From positions 25,765,633-25,829,632 of the forward strand of contig CAMGYJ010000009.1 of NCBI GenBank assembly GCA_946122785.1: a stretch of 64,000 bases of DNA, written 5' to 3'. This document shows positions 23,764 through 35,993 of this stretch, piece after piece; position 1 is the first letter of the stretch; the number at the start of each line of letters is the position of its first letter. Source of the DNA: Linum tenue (lineage: Eukaryota > Streptophyta > Magnoliopsida > Malpighiales > Linaceae). Below the pieces are notes generated by a model. It was not told the DNA's origin. It ran no database searches and saw only the letters and a program-made list of their open reading frames with translations. The position numbers and the translations under genes are program-made.

Positions 23764-23896
23764 TATGGTGAACACGAAGCCGCGCTGACGGTTCAAATAT
23801 CAACCACTTCACAGTTTCATCAACGAAGCTCTCTCTCTAGTGTAAGCATATTTCTCTCATCACAACCTTCTTCGTTACCTGCGGCGGCGCCGGAAA

Positions 23897-26800
23897 ATGG
23901 ATTGCTGTTGCTCGCCGATACACGTTTCTCCTATCGCCAACCGTACGGTAAGTTTTTCCTGCTTTGCGAATATTGTTCGTCGTATTCTGCCACATGAAGC
24001 TCTGATGTTTTCCTTTTCCACTGAATTTTGGAACAGCAGGGTTTTAGATCAGCTCTTCCGAGCGATTCGTGCAAAATCCCTCCGCTTCCTAAACCGTTTC
24101 TTCAAATCGATCACAGACTGCTCCATAGGCGGAATTCGGCTCGTTTGACTGCGGCTACTGTTCGGAGAGGGATTGTGTTGGCGGAAGCTAAAAATCAGGG
24201 TTGGGATTTGGGGAGATTCGTGAAAACATTTTACTTCTTCAATTCCCCTCCGTCCCCAGCTAAGGTGAGCAAGTATTGAGTTAACTGTGTTAATAGGGCT
24301 TTGATCGATGGGGAATTGTCCTGGAGATTGTATGAATAATTGTTTTCAATCTTGTGGTTTTGAATAGTTCATTCAGTCTTTGATCGAGAGGATTTCCAGT
24401 CCATCGCCTTCTGAGGAAAATAAGACAATGAAGACCTCTGGGGTGGTCCTCGTGGTTGGTGCTACTGGTGGTGTCGGTAAAAGAGTGGTTGATATCTTGA
24501 AAAAGAAAGGAATCCCCGTTCGAGCTTTGGTATTCTTCACTCTCTTAATCAAGCCAAGTAGAAATTCCTCCCTTGGGTTTCAAACTGAAGATTCAATTTT
24601 TTTGTGTAATCATGCGCTTTTCAGGTCAGGAATGAAGAGAAGGCAAGGAGATTGTTAGGCCCTGATGTAGACCTGGTAAGCGCTCAACACTAGTCTCTTC
24701 TTGCACGACCTTGTTAACCGAAGAGTGAATTACACTCGGGGGTCTTTTGTCTATGTTTTGGCGTGTTAGGTAATGTTATTTCTCTGAGATTGTCAGATTG
24801 TTGGGGACATCACTAAGGAGAACACTTTGAACCCTGAGTACTTTAAGGGAGTCAGTAAAGTCATTAATGCTGCTTCTGTAATTGTCGGTCCGAAGGAGGG
24901 TGATACTCCTGACAGGGCCAAGTACAGTCAAGTATGCATTTTCAACCGTATTTACTTCAGTTGATTTTTTCTTTTGTTGGCTCTTCTTTCTCTGATTGTT
25001 ATTTGTTGAATTGCAGGGAATTAAGTTCTTCGAGCCAGAGGTGTGCACTAACCATGACGTGTCTTTTCTTCGGAATGATTGACCTTCGATTACTTTGACA
25101 GAAGCCATCAGAGATGCTGTGCAATTAACTAAATGTTGACATCATCAATTTATATCTGTAGATTAAAGGTGATTCACCGGAAATGGTGGAGTATCTTGGG
25201 ATGAAGAATTTGATTAACGCAGTAAAGGGTACAGTCGCGCTCCGTGGTGGAAAACTACTGTTTGGATGCGAAGGTCTGCTGCCTTCTTGACCGCTCCATA
25301 TATGCATTTTTGTAGGATGTAAGTCATAGCTTTAAGTTAGCAGGGAAAGTTAATTGATCATCGTTCTTCTTTTCCTTCTGCCCCTATATCTTATACCATG
25401 TCAGAAACCTGTTGGTTTTTACGCATGCGTTGGGACTCTAGAACTTTATCATTTTCATTTAGGTCCCAAATATAATGTGTTTCTCTTATGTGCCAGATAT
25501 TTCAATTTGATGATGTTAATGCACGCTGCAATTTGATCTCTTTACTTGGCACATGTAGAACTTGATTGGGTTCTGATACAGACTACATTCCTTGAATCCC
25601 TTTCCACAGGTAGTGAGTTCAAAGATCTCCCTTGGGGCTCTTTAGACGATGTAGTTATGGGAGGAGTAAGCCAGAGTACTTTTCAAATTGACACTACCGG
25701 TGGGGAAGATGGCGGGGCAACTGGGGTTTTTAAAGGCAGGTTCTCCTAAAATGCAATTGATTCAGCGGTTGTCCTAGTAGATTACTGTTTCTTACATGAC
25801 TCTTGTTACATTTCTGGCTTGATCAGGTGTTGTATCTACTGCCAACAATGGTGGCTTCACCAGTGTGAGAACAAAGGTAAATCTGTTAGTGGTCCGACTC
25901 CAAGTACTTGCTCCATTCCACATTTTTTTCTTTTATTTTTCAGGCCTTGTTTCTCATTGCTGTCCATGGCTTCCTTTGATTTCTTGATATGAATCACCAT
26001 CCATGTATTAATGAGATACCAGATATACTAACTGGTTTTGCCACTGTTCAAAATGTATACTAATGATAGTCACACGCGGGCTGCAATAAGCCTGCCAAGT
26101 GGTATTCAGTGAAATCTAAGGCGCTCTAAATGAATAGATCTTAAATTTCTCTGATTCTCATGTCCTACCTTTTCCTGAGTGACGCTTCTGCCATTATAGG
26201 ATTCTTATTTTGAAGTTGAGGATATAAAAAAAAAAATTCATAAAAAGCAGCAGGAAATGGATCAGCAGCAGTCCATAAACCTGCTCCTTGCACTTCTTGT
26301 GGGGGCGAATAGACAATGGATCCTATAGTTATTTATATTCTCTGTCATGATTCAAATTGAATTATCACAATGATTGGTATATAGTTAATTAAAACTTATA
26401 AGTTGTTCAGTAGAGAACCAAGTGACAGAATGTAACATATTGAGTTCTTGGCAGAATTTTCCAATACCTGAGGATCTATCTGCATATGACGGTTTTGAAT
26501 TGCGCCTCAAGGGTGATGGTCGTCGATACAAGCTCATTGTTCGTACTAGCAGTGACTGGGACACCATTGGTTATACTACTGGCTTTGACACAGTAGAAGG
26601 TCAATGGCAATCTGTAAGTGATATATAATAGTCCCCTCATTGTTATATGGTCATAGTAAGTGGCACCAAATCACGTGGAAATTAACTTTTTGTGTGTGTG
26701 TGTGCAGATACGCCTTCCATTTTCTTCTTTGAAGCCTATCTTTCGAGCTCGGACTGTACCAGATGCACCTCCATTTGATCCGAGCAATATTATCTCACTT

Positions 26801-28244
26801 CAGGCATGCTTTCTTCGCGAAGCACTACTTGTGTCTTACTTTGCTAGATACTGTCTACTGTTTAAAGATTTAAAAAAAATTATTTCAGCTCATGTTCAGC
26901 AAGTTTGAGTATGATGGAAAACTGAATCCAACTTTCAAGGAGGGTGCATTTCAGCTTCCAGTATCAACCGTAAAAGCATTCATCAAAGAGCCTGTTACTC
27001 CCAGGTTTAAATATGGTTTCTCCATACTGCTTGCTCCTTTAAAACTTGCCAATTGAGTAAACTTGTGGATGACATGGATTCTTTTGTGAATCATGGAACA
27101 TCTTAGGTTTGTTCACATCGGCTCTGCTGGAGTTACTAGACCTGAGAGGCCTGGTCTTGATCTCAGTAAACAACCTCCTGCTGTTCGCTTGAACAAGGAA
27201 TTGGGTTTTATCCTCACCTTCAAGTTGAAGGTTTGCTACTGTTCATATGCAAACTAAATCAAGGAGAAGGGCGTTTACATGTTTCTGTAGTCATAAAACT
27301 AACATACTAGAGAGGCTGAACAAGTAGCATTTTAGGAAATGAAAAAGAGGAGTGATTATACCTCAAGAACAGAACACTTGAACCCTGCTAGACCCAATAT
27401 TTTCTTCTTATTATTATTTAGGAAATGAAAAAGGGGAGTGATTTAACCTCAAGAACACAAGACTTGAACCCTGCTAGACCCAATATTTTCTTCGTCTAAT
27501 TATTATTATTTATAACCAGGCCCAAATTTTTTGGAAGAAAGCTAAGTAGTCATTAGTATGTGGAAGAAAATAGTTAGCATGGAAGAAGAAGAAGATACTG
27601 ACATTCTTAGTTTTCTGATTTCTTTTTCTGTTCATATCCTTTGCAGGGGGAAGATGTTATACGTGAGAGTGGCGTGCCATACGCAATTGTAAGACCCTGT
27701 GCTTTAACCGAGGAGCCGGCTGGAGCAGATCTAATTTTTGAGCAGGGGGACAACATAACAGTACGTTGCTTCTCGTCGTTTCTCTTGTTTTGGTGTTTGT
27801 TATTGCCAACTATTCCCAGTTGTTGCAAAACCCGAGCAATCTTGCTCTAGTGGGTGTACAAGTTGCCTTTTTTTTTAACTGAATAGACATCGTTTCTGCA
27901 GGGGAAAGTGTCAAGAGAAGAGGTAGCTCGGATATGCATTGCTGCTTTGGACAGCCCATATGCTTGCGACAAAACATTTGAGGTCCCCCTTCTCTTTGAT
28001 CTCCATCAGTTGTGCTTATGTTATGCTCATTCAGTACATTGTAGGCCTACTGACTGTAAGTTTAACCAAGAAACCCCTCTATTTGTTGTTTGACCAGGTG
28101 AAAAGTGCGATCCCATTTAGCGAGCCGTTTACAGTGGACCCGGAAAACCCACCGCCGGAGAAGGATTACGACGTGTATTTCAAAAGCTTGAAGGACGGCG
28201 TCACCGGGAAAGAATTGTTAGACCGAAGTCCAGTTCCCGTGTAA
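23897..28244 (+). CDS. CIA30-domain NAD(P)-binding Rossmann protein, probably plastid
   Basis: Sixteen exons join in frame to 590 residues: 23897-23947, 24040-24264, 24368-24529, 24625-24675, 24797-24931, 25017-25040, 25162-25273, 25610-25735, 25827-25876, 26455-26613, 26708-26803, 26889-27004, 27107-27230, 27647-27760, 27902-27982, 28098-28244. Residues 1-90 are rich in Ser, Arg and small residues, like a transit peptide. GATGGVG at 123-129 is the dinucleotide-binding turn. The Rossmann fold is interrupted at about 255-410 by a CIA30 domain (WGSLDDVVMGGVSQSTF, SAYDGFELRLKGDGR) and resumes with SGVPYAIVRPCALTEEP. This layout matches Arabidopsis At4g18810 and is related to HCF173, a psbA translation factor; I favour At4g18810 because of the ending (PENPPPEKDYDVYFKSLKDG). 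Function is inferred only from family. Introns 8 and 11 have GC donors, and intron 1 has a tandem CAGCAG acceptor. Confidence 0.93.
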
Positions 28245-28635
28245 TCGATCGGTAGCAATGTGAATCAACGCTGTCGATAAGTATTAGTCCCTACTCCCAA
28301 CATTGTAGCCGCCTCCAGTGTCGAAATTGACTCTCAACAATCCAACGTCGTCAGCAAGTGCTTGTCCTGACTGTGAGCACGCTAGCCGAGTTGTGTTTTT
28401 GGGGAATGTATATTTTACCAGTCTTTTTGGAATCTCTTCTCCAACTCCATCTGTCATTCAGATTCAGATCTGTGAGGTACGGGGAAACCATGGCGTAGGC
28501 TTACTGTCTGTCTGCCGACTGCTACGTCACCCCTATAGTTAGTTACTGCTACGACTCAGAACGTCAGTTGTGGAACGTTATTTGATTGGACGGGGGCTAT
28601 AACATTTGTCAGCTCTCTGTGGAGGTGGAACCGAG

Positions 28636-28728
28636 CACGTGACGAGCACGTGAGTGGGTTTTGTTAATTCTTTCATTCTGGACCATCACGTGATGGCCAA
28701 CATGGCGTGATGATATTGGAACCACGTG
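28636..28728. promoter_or_regulatory. Cluster of four G-boxes (CACGTG)
   Basis: CACGTG occurs at 28636-28641, 28647-28652, 28687-28692 and 28723-28728. The first two lie in a GAGCACGTGA repeat; the last is in the palindrome ACCACGTGGT. A TATA-like run ATATATATATAT follows at about 28749-28762. The cluster lies about 400 bp past the stop codon of the upstream gene and 1.3 kb beyond the 3' end of the minus-strand gene at 29985, so no known start is placed to use it. Confidence 0.5.
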
Positions 28729-28762
28729 GTGGGTGATGTGGAGGAAAGATATATATATATAT

Positions 28763-29984
28763 TTTTAATACTTGTATATATACTGGGTGGGCTTCGAGGT
28801 AGATGCCACTTCTTTTCGCCGGTGTACGGCATTGGCCTTTGCCCAACGCAGAGATGGTGAAAAACTGAAACAATGTGACTCTCATTTACTTATGCACCCA
28901 TATATAGATATTCACCATCTGGAAAATAGTCCCCATTGACCAATTAAGGAGAAGCGTGAACACTAGATCCTAGGAAAGCAACGAGATAAGCCACTTGCTC
29001 GTATGGATCACCATACCTTTGTTATTCGTTATCTATCAGCACTAATTGTATCAAGATAGCCTGGTGCTGTTCTGTCACACATTCGCTTATTTATAGTTAC
29101 TAGATTGATATTTAAGACTATATACAGAAGAAAAATAGTACACTAATATGGTGACGAAACAAACATGAGTAAACGACATGACATGACGTATCAGTTCGAA
29201 CTTCTAACATTTTATGCAATCTCCAAACAAATTAAACATCTCCCAATTGGTCGATTTTCCCCCCTTCTCCTTGTGTGTGGGGTCAATGGGATGGGCATAG
29301 TGGATGCACCATGGTATCCCTGTCAGCAACCTTCCTTTTCGCATGTTTGTGAACCCACTTTTCAGTTCATATACTCCACTGGAGCTCTTGTGATGCAACT
29401 TTTTCCCTTACCATATATTTATCTTTTCAACTCTCATAAAAAAACTAAGAAATTGAAAATTTATGACGTAGGGTCTTCATTGTTACTCCATTATCTCCAT
29501 ATATGCAATATAGACAAGTGTAATAGAACTAGTTAGTTAGTTGCCTGTTCTGCAATTTAGGTGAACGACTCTAAGCAGTAAATGCAGAGAAATCAGGCAA
29601 CTAGCTGTTGTTCTAACTGCAATCCCAAGATATTGGTGTGTGATGATAGCTAGCAGTAGCAGTAATGCGAAATTAAAAACATTCACTGCGAATTAGATTT
29701 AAATCTTTGCTGCAATTGCAATGGCTTTCTGTATAACAAAGCCACTATGTATATTCACAAGATTAGCAGTACAGTCATGATAATTCCAAAGACGCCAAAC
29801 AATGGAGCAGAAGGAAGGAAGGAATTACAACAGGAAAAATGAGAGATTTCCCCATTTCTGGATAGCCAGGGAAGGGAGTTCATTCATTTTCTGTCACTCA
29901 ACTCAACAGCACCAAACCACCTGCAAAATCGATGTACCCAAAAATGAACAAACAACGATTTGCCCACCAAATTCAACCGATTTA
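28763..29984. other. Spacer between two host genes
   Basis: No element was recognised. The right-hand 200-300 bp are likely the 3' untranslated region of the minus-strand gene that ends at 29985. Confidence 0.5.
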
Positions 29985-30371
29985 CTAGGTGAAGAGATCA
30001 CTCACGTTGAAACAAGCCTTGTATCTCCTGCTGCTGGAACTGCGAGCATCCATCACGCTCCTGAGCTTGTGGAGCATCTCTTCCTCATTGAATATCCTCC
30101 CACCGGGGGAATTCATGAACACACTCCTCTTCACCGGTGGAGACCACAACCCGCTCTGCTCGTAATCGAACCCGAATTCGGTCACATCGAAGAACTTGTC
30201 GAGAAGCCTGTCGGAGACCGATCTGGGCACCATCTGAATCGACTTGTGTTTGTCGCCGCCGCCATGGGCAGAGGACGAATTGTTGGAAGTGGAAGGAGTG
30301 GAAGGAGGATAAGAAGAAGAAGAAGAAGAAGAAGCAGAACAACAGGACAAGTCTTCTTCCATTGAAAGCAA
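29985..30371 (-). CDS. Small plant protein of unknown function, single exon
   Basis: An intronless frame of 128 codons; a second Met at codon 4 (MEEDLSCC, 30362) may be the true start, giving 126 residues [count excludes the stop]. The start is rich in serine (seven in a row) and has an HGGGDKHK stretch. The rest looks folded and conserved: [20 protein letters not shown], then [19 protein letters not shown], and [14 protein letters not shown]. No signal peptide or membrane segment is seen. It resembles small uncharacterised proteins I recall from other angiosperms, but I cannot name the family and give no function. Support as a gene comes from a well-placed TATA box, codon use unlike the spacer, and lack of transposon features. 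Confidence 0.75.
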   Translation of the reverse strand: MLSMEEDLSCCSASSSSSSSYPPSTPSTSNNSSSAHGGGDKHKSIQMVPRSVSDRLLDKFFDVTEFGFDYEQSGLWSPPVKRSVFMNSPGGRIFNEEEMLHKLRSVMDARSSSSRRYKACFNVSDLFT

Positions 30372-30422
30372 TACTGGGATAACTTAGTATCTGGCTTTGG
30401 ATTGGAGGTGTGAGGTATGGAG

Positions 30423-30431
30423 ATTTATATA
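30423..30431 (-). promoter_or_regulatory. TATA box of the small plant gene
   Basis: On the minus strand it reads TATATAAAT, about 52-60 bp upstream of the first ATG (30371). This is a usual distance for a short 5' leader. Confidence 0.6.
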
Positions 30432-30969
30432 ATAATATTGTTGGTTGTTAAAAGGGAGAAATGTGACAGAGACGTGAATGGCAGTATGTAATAATGGAGA
30501 GGGAGAGTAGTGTTGATATGGTGATGATATTTGTGTCCCAATTCCAAAGGTAGCTAAAAGGGTGGCCTCTAATTTTGGTGGTAAAGTAAAGTTTTGCATC
30601 TTCCAATCCATCCCCTGAAATGAATGTTTAGATTCCCAGAACAGAGGGGGGTCCCCTGACTCTGAAGCTTTTGCTGTATCCATTTATGGTGGTTGGCGGA
30701 TTTGATTCCAATCACACCACGTAAACTACTAGTATTTTAAAGCTTGCTTTCTTCTTTTTTTTGTTTTCCTGCGACTATGAGAATTCGTTGGGTGGATAGA
30801 TCGAAATTCACATGTTGTGTTGGTGATGAGCACTTTGGATAAAAGTTACGTGTCAATCATACCGCATGGATCTTAACATATAGGAAAATATACAAGCGAA
30901 ATCATTGTTCTACGATAATGTCCATCAAACTTATTAGTACGAGACTTTTTTATGAGATATTCAAAAGTA

Positions 30970-31735
30970 AATATATGGGGGGTCAGAAATTCCGGACCGG
31001 ACAATATCGTACTAATTAATGGAGCACCCGGTCTCAACAAGCGGTATCAAAGTCTGGTTTGAAGCTTGAAATCAGGGCGATGGACGTCAATCTGGTAGAC
31101 ACTCATTTGTTGACATCGGGATTTGTGATATGCGTCAGTCTGACGGGTCAAAGGAGATCTGCATCTGGTAAATCCTTGAGTAGGAGAGCCCATCGATACA
31201 AGGTGTCTTACGGATCAAGATGATCGCTACGGAGAGGATATGAAGTCCGTGGTACTTGTCTTGCGGAGAAGATTGTTATGAGACAATTCAAGTACCACAT
31301 CAGAGAAAAGACTCTTGTATATTAGTAGATGACTTAATATGAGGCATTTTTGGAGGATACCAAAAGTGAATTTGTGTGCAGGGTTATGAAATTCAGAAGA
31401 TTTTTTTATGTTTTATTACATGTATATGAATCCGAACTTGGCTCCTAATTTTGTCATATACCAATTGTTCACAATAACTCTGAGTTGTTGGAAGAAGATT
31501 ATGTTGGATCTACCACTCTCTAACACGCCCCCTCAAACGAAAGCCAACTCACGAATTTGAAGTTTTGCACAGGCCCACCATACCTTGTGCTTTAATAAAC
31601 TGTTAATATTGGCGGTCGTGGAGATTCGAACGCACGACCACTTGGTAAAACCAGCTCTAATACCAATTGTTTCCAATAACTCAATTGTTAATAAAAATTA
31701 TCTTGGATCTACCACCCTCTAACAAATTTTGAGTA
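30970..31735. repeat. Degenerate LTR/TRIM-like repeat region
   Basis: Near 31042 there is GGTATCAAAGTCTGG, like a primer-binding site, followed by non-coding DNA with LTR-like character. Two related segments, beginning TACCAATTGTT and ending ATCTACCAC(T/C)CTCTAACA, occur at about 31457-31534 and 31661-31725, roughly 200 bp apart. Between them, read on the minus strand, is a tRNA-promoter-like block with GTGCGTTCGAATCTCC (31621-31636), so a SINE or tRNA-derived piece is possible. No coding capacity or clear ends. Confidence 0.35.
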
Positions 31736-34724
31736 CATGTGGTTTGCGGGAGAATCGGTACTGTAATCATAAAGTTGGGCTCTACCTCTACGTACGCAGG
31801 ATACATTTCTATGAAATTCGATCTCTCCAAAAATCAATGCCAGCCTTCCGACCAATCAAATGGATCCAGCAAAGTGTGTTTTCCTTTTCCCGAATCCGAT
31901 AAAATAGCAACAGGGGGAAAGAACAGGTACCAGATTCAGATTAGACATCTGGAGGTTGACTTTGGAGAGAAAAAAGAAGGAAAGAAAGTGATCATTTGCT
32001 CACGTTCTGGCCTTCCTCTATTCCACGATTCAGAACATTTAATTGGGCCAAGAAGCTACATTTTTCAGAAACTGTTACCGGTTCGATGTTTTAGTCGGCC
32101 GTCGGTCACGTCTCTTTTACAAGTTTTGAATTTTGATTGCCTAAAAGTAATGAAATTGAAATTTGAAAGGGCAAAAAGCCCACTTCTGGTACGTTTTTGG
32201 TCTGCATGCATGGGAGTTGGGTTTGGGAGTGGAGCAGCGATCCGGCCTGGACGGCAGCAGCAATCGTAATACCCAAAAACAATTACTTAAAATGGTTACG
32301 ATTGCAAAATCGTATCGGATATAATACTTGGAAAATTCAGTGGTATGGTACTATTTAGTAATGAAATCGCTATTTCATATCACTAAGAATCCAACCAAAA
32401 AACGAAACGATATTTTTTTGGTCAGATCACGAACACGTACGATTTCACAAACACTAGTTAAAGGTAAATTATATTGATTCGCCTTTTGACATTCGAGGCT
32501 TTATAAAGTCACTCATAATATAAGATATTTTGTGTTTAAATTGTTTGGACCATAAATCTTGTTTTTTTTAATGTTGTATTTGTTCCTTATATTGATATAA
32601 TGCAATTGTGTAAAATGATCAAAGATCTGATTAAGGAGATATGATTATGGTTGTCAACCCGCAGGTCGGAGGTCACACGACGTCGCTTTACTCTTTGGTT
32701 TTCCACTTTTTTCCAGGTTTCCCCTTCCCCTTTCTTTCCTTTGCTTTTTCTTTTTTCTACTTTGGTTTTGCTACTTGTTGCTGTGTTTTTTGGTAGGTTC
32801 TGCTCTTGAGAACCTCACCATTCCAGACTTTGTTTCTTTTATTTGCATTTTATTAATCCAATTCATCATTATAAAAAAAAAACAATTGAAAATTGATGTT
32901 ATATGAGTGTATTTGAATTTTTTCTATATGTTGGATCTAATTACGAATTGTTATTTTTTGAAATTTAGTATGTTATTTGCCCATATGCTAGATGAGATTT
33001 GAAATAATTTTATAAATGTATGAATAATATATTGACTTTTTTCATACATCCGGGCTAAACCGAATTAAAACGGTTGGACTATTAGGTTAATGCTAAACCA
33101 GATTGAAAACCTTTCGATATTATACGATCACGGAATCACATTTTAAGATGAAAGTTTTTTTTATGGAAACAAATGAATATAAAGGAATGTGATAGATACT
33201 AGATAGGATATTAAGGCAGAATGAGCTGTTGGGGGGCAAAATCATATGATAGGAGTGGGTTAGCAATTATATAATCTCACATGGCGGTCGGCAGACTGAT
33301 AAAATCATGGATGAACAGTGACTAATGATGGGCTGTGGTTAGATGAATCATTGGATTGGATCCATGCTCATCTCAGCTCAGAACTGTCTAATTTTACTCT
33401 CTCCCTGGCTTCTCCGTTTCTTTTATTTCCAAAATGGGTGGATTCAATTGGGACCGAAAAGCCTGGGCCGTAAGAAAATGGAAAAGGTTGGGCCCATATC
33501 TAATAATTAGTCTTGTGGGCTTCCTCTTGTATCTGCCGGGCGATCTTAAAGGTTTCTGGATCACACACAGCACAGGAAAGGTGGAGAAAATAAATAGAAA
33601 CCTGGTTGGTTGACAGTGGGCTCATGCCTGGTCCAGAACCGAATAATAATGTTGTTTTCTAACCGGGAGCTAATTGCAATTCGGGATCTGAGTTTTGTGG
33701 ATGAGTTTCGGATTTGGGGGTGGGATGAGGGTATATTTGCCTATTTGGACATGGATACGATAGGTGATGACGACAAGGCCCACAATTTTGTTTGTGGGGT
33801 AAAATTGGACATGACTGGATCGGTCCAATCTGTCCACGATTAAAACTGTATCCTATATAGTCTAGTTTCCGATTTTTGTTGGTAAATATCTGTGGTGAAA
33901 ATCATTTTGTTATGTCCATTGAAACTGAAAATTCCGGCCAACCAGCCGGATTAAGAGCTAGTAAGTTGTAATGACAAAATGTAAGGAAGCATGAAAGGTC
34001 CCATATTTTGAAACGAAGAGAAATTTTGAAGTACGAAAGATTGATGGTAATCCTAAGAACCAAACCCAATTCCTTCCACATTGATTGTTATTACCACACA
34101 ACTCTTTCCAATCATCATGATAAAATAATAATTGCATAAACTTGAGAAGCTTATGGTCCGTTTACTTGTCATTCCATTTCTCATAATTGCCACAATAGAA
34201 ATCAAATTAAAATTAAAACGAAGTTGCCGTTTTCTGAGAAACAAAACCAGAAGAAAACTTGTTTAGCTGAGAATTTTGGTGAGTTGTGAAACTGTATTCT
34301 GGAAATGAAAACTTGTTTAGTTACTTCATACTGTTTTCTGTATTTTATTTTCTGATACTTGATTGTCACAATTTTTTCATTAAATATCATACTATTCTAA
34401 TTATATAATTTCTAATATGAATCACATTATTTTTCAACTACTAATAATACAAGTAAGTACATATTATATTCCATTAAGTGAGTGAGATTACCAAATCTGG
34501 GTAGATTCCTTCTACCAATTTGAGCTTCCAAATACCACTGACAGCAAGAGGAATTGGTTTGGGTGGAGGAAAGAAACGAGATTCTCACCCTATTTCTCTC
34601 TATTCGATTCCCATAAACTCGGGTACAGATCGAGACCAAGAGAAAAACAACATAACAGCCTAAAACAACTACAAACCAAACATATAGAAGAATACCGGCT
34701 AGCTGGAGAGGGATGGGACAAAGC
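31736..34724. other. Spacer, no accepted gene
   Basis: A plus-strand frame of 176 codons (31739-32269) is open but shows no motif I recognise and no supporting promoter, so it was not called. The rest is AT-rich spacer without repeat ends. Confidence 0.45.
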
Positions 34725-35854
34725 GGAATGGGTTAGGGTGATTACTTATTTTTTAGTATCATTTGATTAATTATTTTTCCTTCTTTTTTAATCTTACGGT
34801 CAAGATTCTTTTAGGGCAATTTTGGAAATGAAAAAGTGACCACACCTGATTATTCTATATAATCTACCCAAATCCTAATTCTACCCTCCCTCCAGCCAAA
34901 CCCGATGCGGTCGCCTCCACCACTCCCGTCGCACTAATCCCGCCGGCCGCAGCCCCGGCGATGACTCCGTGGCGGCCACCCCCCGGCAATGACTCCGTGC
35001 CCGCCACCCTCGGCCACGCAGCGGCCAACCTCCCCTCTGTGTCGGTGCCCTCCTACTGCTCTCTCTCCATCTCCCTCCCGCTGCTCTCTCTCCATCACAA
35101 CATACATACCCAGATATGATTTTGGTGGGTACAGAGTACAGTAGCAGCCATATTGGAACCATGTCCCAGCAGCCCTAAGAATTATATACAAATACAACCA
35201 TAGTTATAGTAGACATGAAAACCTAGATCTGGTAATTTTTTTTGTTTTGGTATTAGTTCATTGCTTTGTTTATGAAATGGTATAGTTTGTTTTTCATAAT
35301 GGTATTGATTTATTTCTGCAATGGTATTGTTTTGATTTCACAATAGTAGTTATATTGATTGATTTTGGTATTGGTTGACTCTTGTAATGGTATAGATTGT
35401 TTGTATTGGTAGTTTTAGTATAATGGTATTACTTTATTTGTGCAATGGTATTGTTTTGGTCTCACAATAGTAGTGGTATTGGTTGTTTTGGTATTTGTTT
35501 GACTTTTGTAATGGTATAACTTTTTTATATTGGTAGTTTTCGTGCAATGGTATAGATTTATTTTTGCAATGGTATTGATGTTTTTCAAAGTGGTAGTGAC
35601 TGTCTAATGGATTGGTAGTGATTTCGTGTTTTTTTATTTTTTTGCAGAAAAATTGAAAAAAATATGGAAAGAAGATCTGGCTGGAGATTACGGAAGTGAG
35701 AGAAAGAGAAAGAATTGTAATTAATAGATTTTTGTAATTACCTAAAATCTAATTTATTAAAAAAATTAATTAATATAATTTATTTTTCATGCCCAATTTA
35801 CCCTTAGTAACCACGGTGATTACTACTTTTGTAGTAATCACCGTAACCCCTCCC
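34725..35854. mobile_element. Mutator-like element with captured GC-rich DNA, 1130 bp
   Basis: The left end GGAATGGGTTAGGGTGATTACT matches the reverse of the right end (GGGAGGGGTTACGGTGATTACT) at 19 of 22 sites. The 10-bp repeat GGGACAAAGC flanks it (34715-34724 and 35855-35864), in the range of Mutator-like duplications. Inside lie a GC-rich stretch (about 34880-35090, CCGGCC-rich, unlike the AT-rich surroundings), a degenerate minisatellite, and a perfect 14-bp hairpin just before the right end (35813-35826 with 35831-35844, loop TTTT). No transposase is present. Confidence 0.75.
35230..35620 (+). repeat. Degenerate minisatellite (AATGGTAT-type)
   Basis: Roughly 15-20 imperfect repeats around AATGGTAT(A/T)G(A/T)TT, with a longer period (about 110-120 bp) in which GCAATGGTATTGTTTTG and CACAATAGTAGT recur. 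It lies inside the Mutator-like element. Confidence 0.75.
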
Positions 35855-35993
35855 GGGACAAAGCGACTGCTGGAGAAAGACGGAGAGTTTTGGTGTAGGA
35901 GGGAGAAAAAAAAACGGAATAAGGGCGATGAGACTCGAACCCCGGACCTCTTTAATCTACAGTGGCCATTTTCCACCAAGAATCGGGGAGGAA

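Noticed and set aside
24776..25108. Minus-strand open frame in the CIA30-domain gene
   Set aside because: It spans exon 5 and introns of the plus-strand gene and has no features of its own.
31739..32269. Plus-strand open frame of 176 codons
   Set aside because: No motif, no homology that I recognise, no promoter or splice evidence; it lies between repeat remnants. It may be chance.
35930..35970. tRNA-like piece (GACTCGAACCCCGGACCTC, minus B-box)
   Set aside because: Only the B-box side is present. No acceptor stem or anticodon arm can be built, so it is not a tRNA gene; it may be a SINE scrap.
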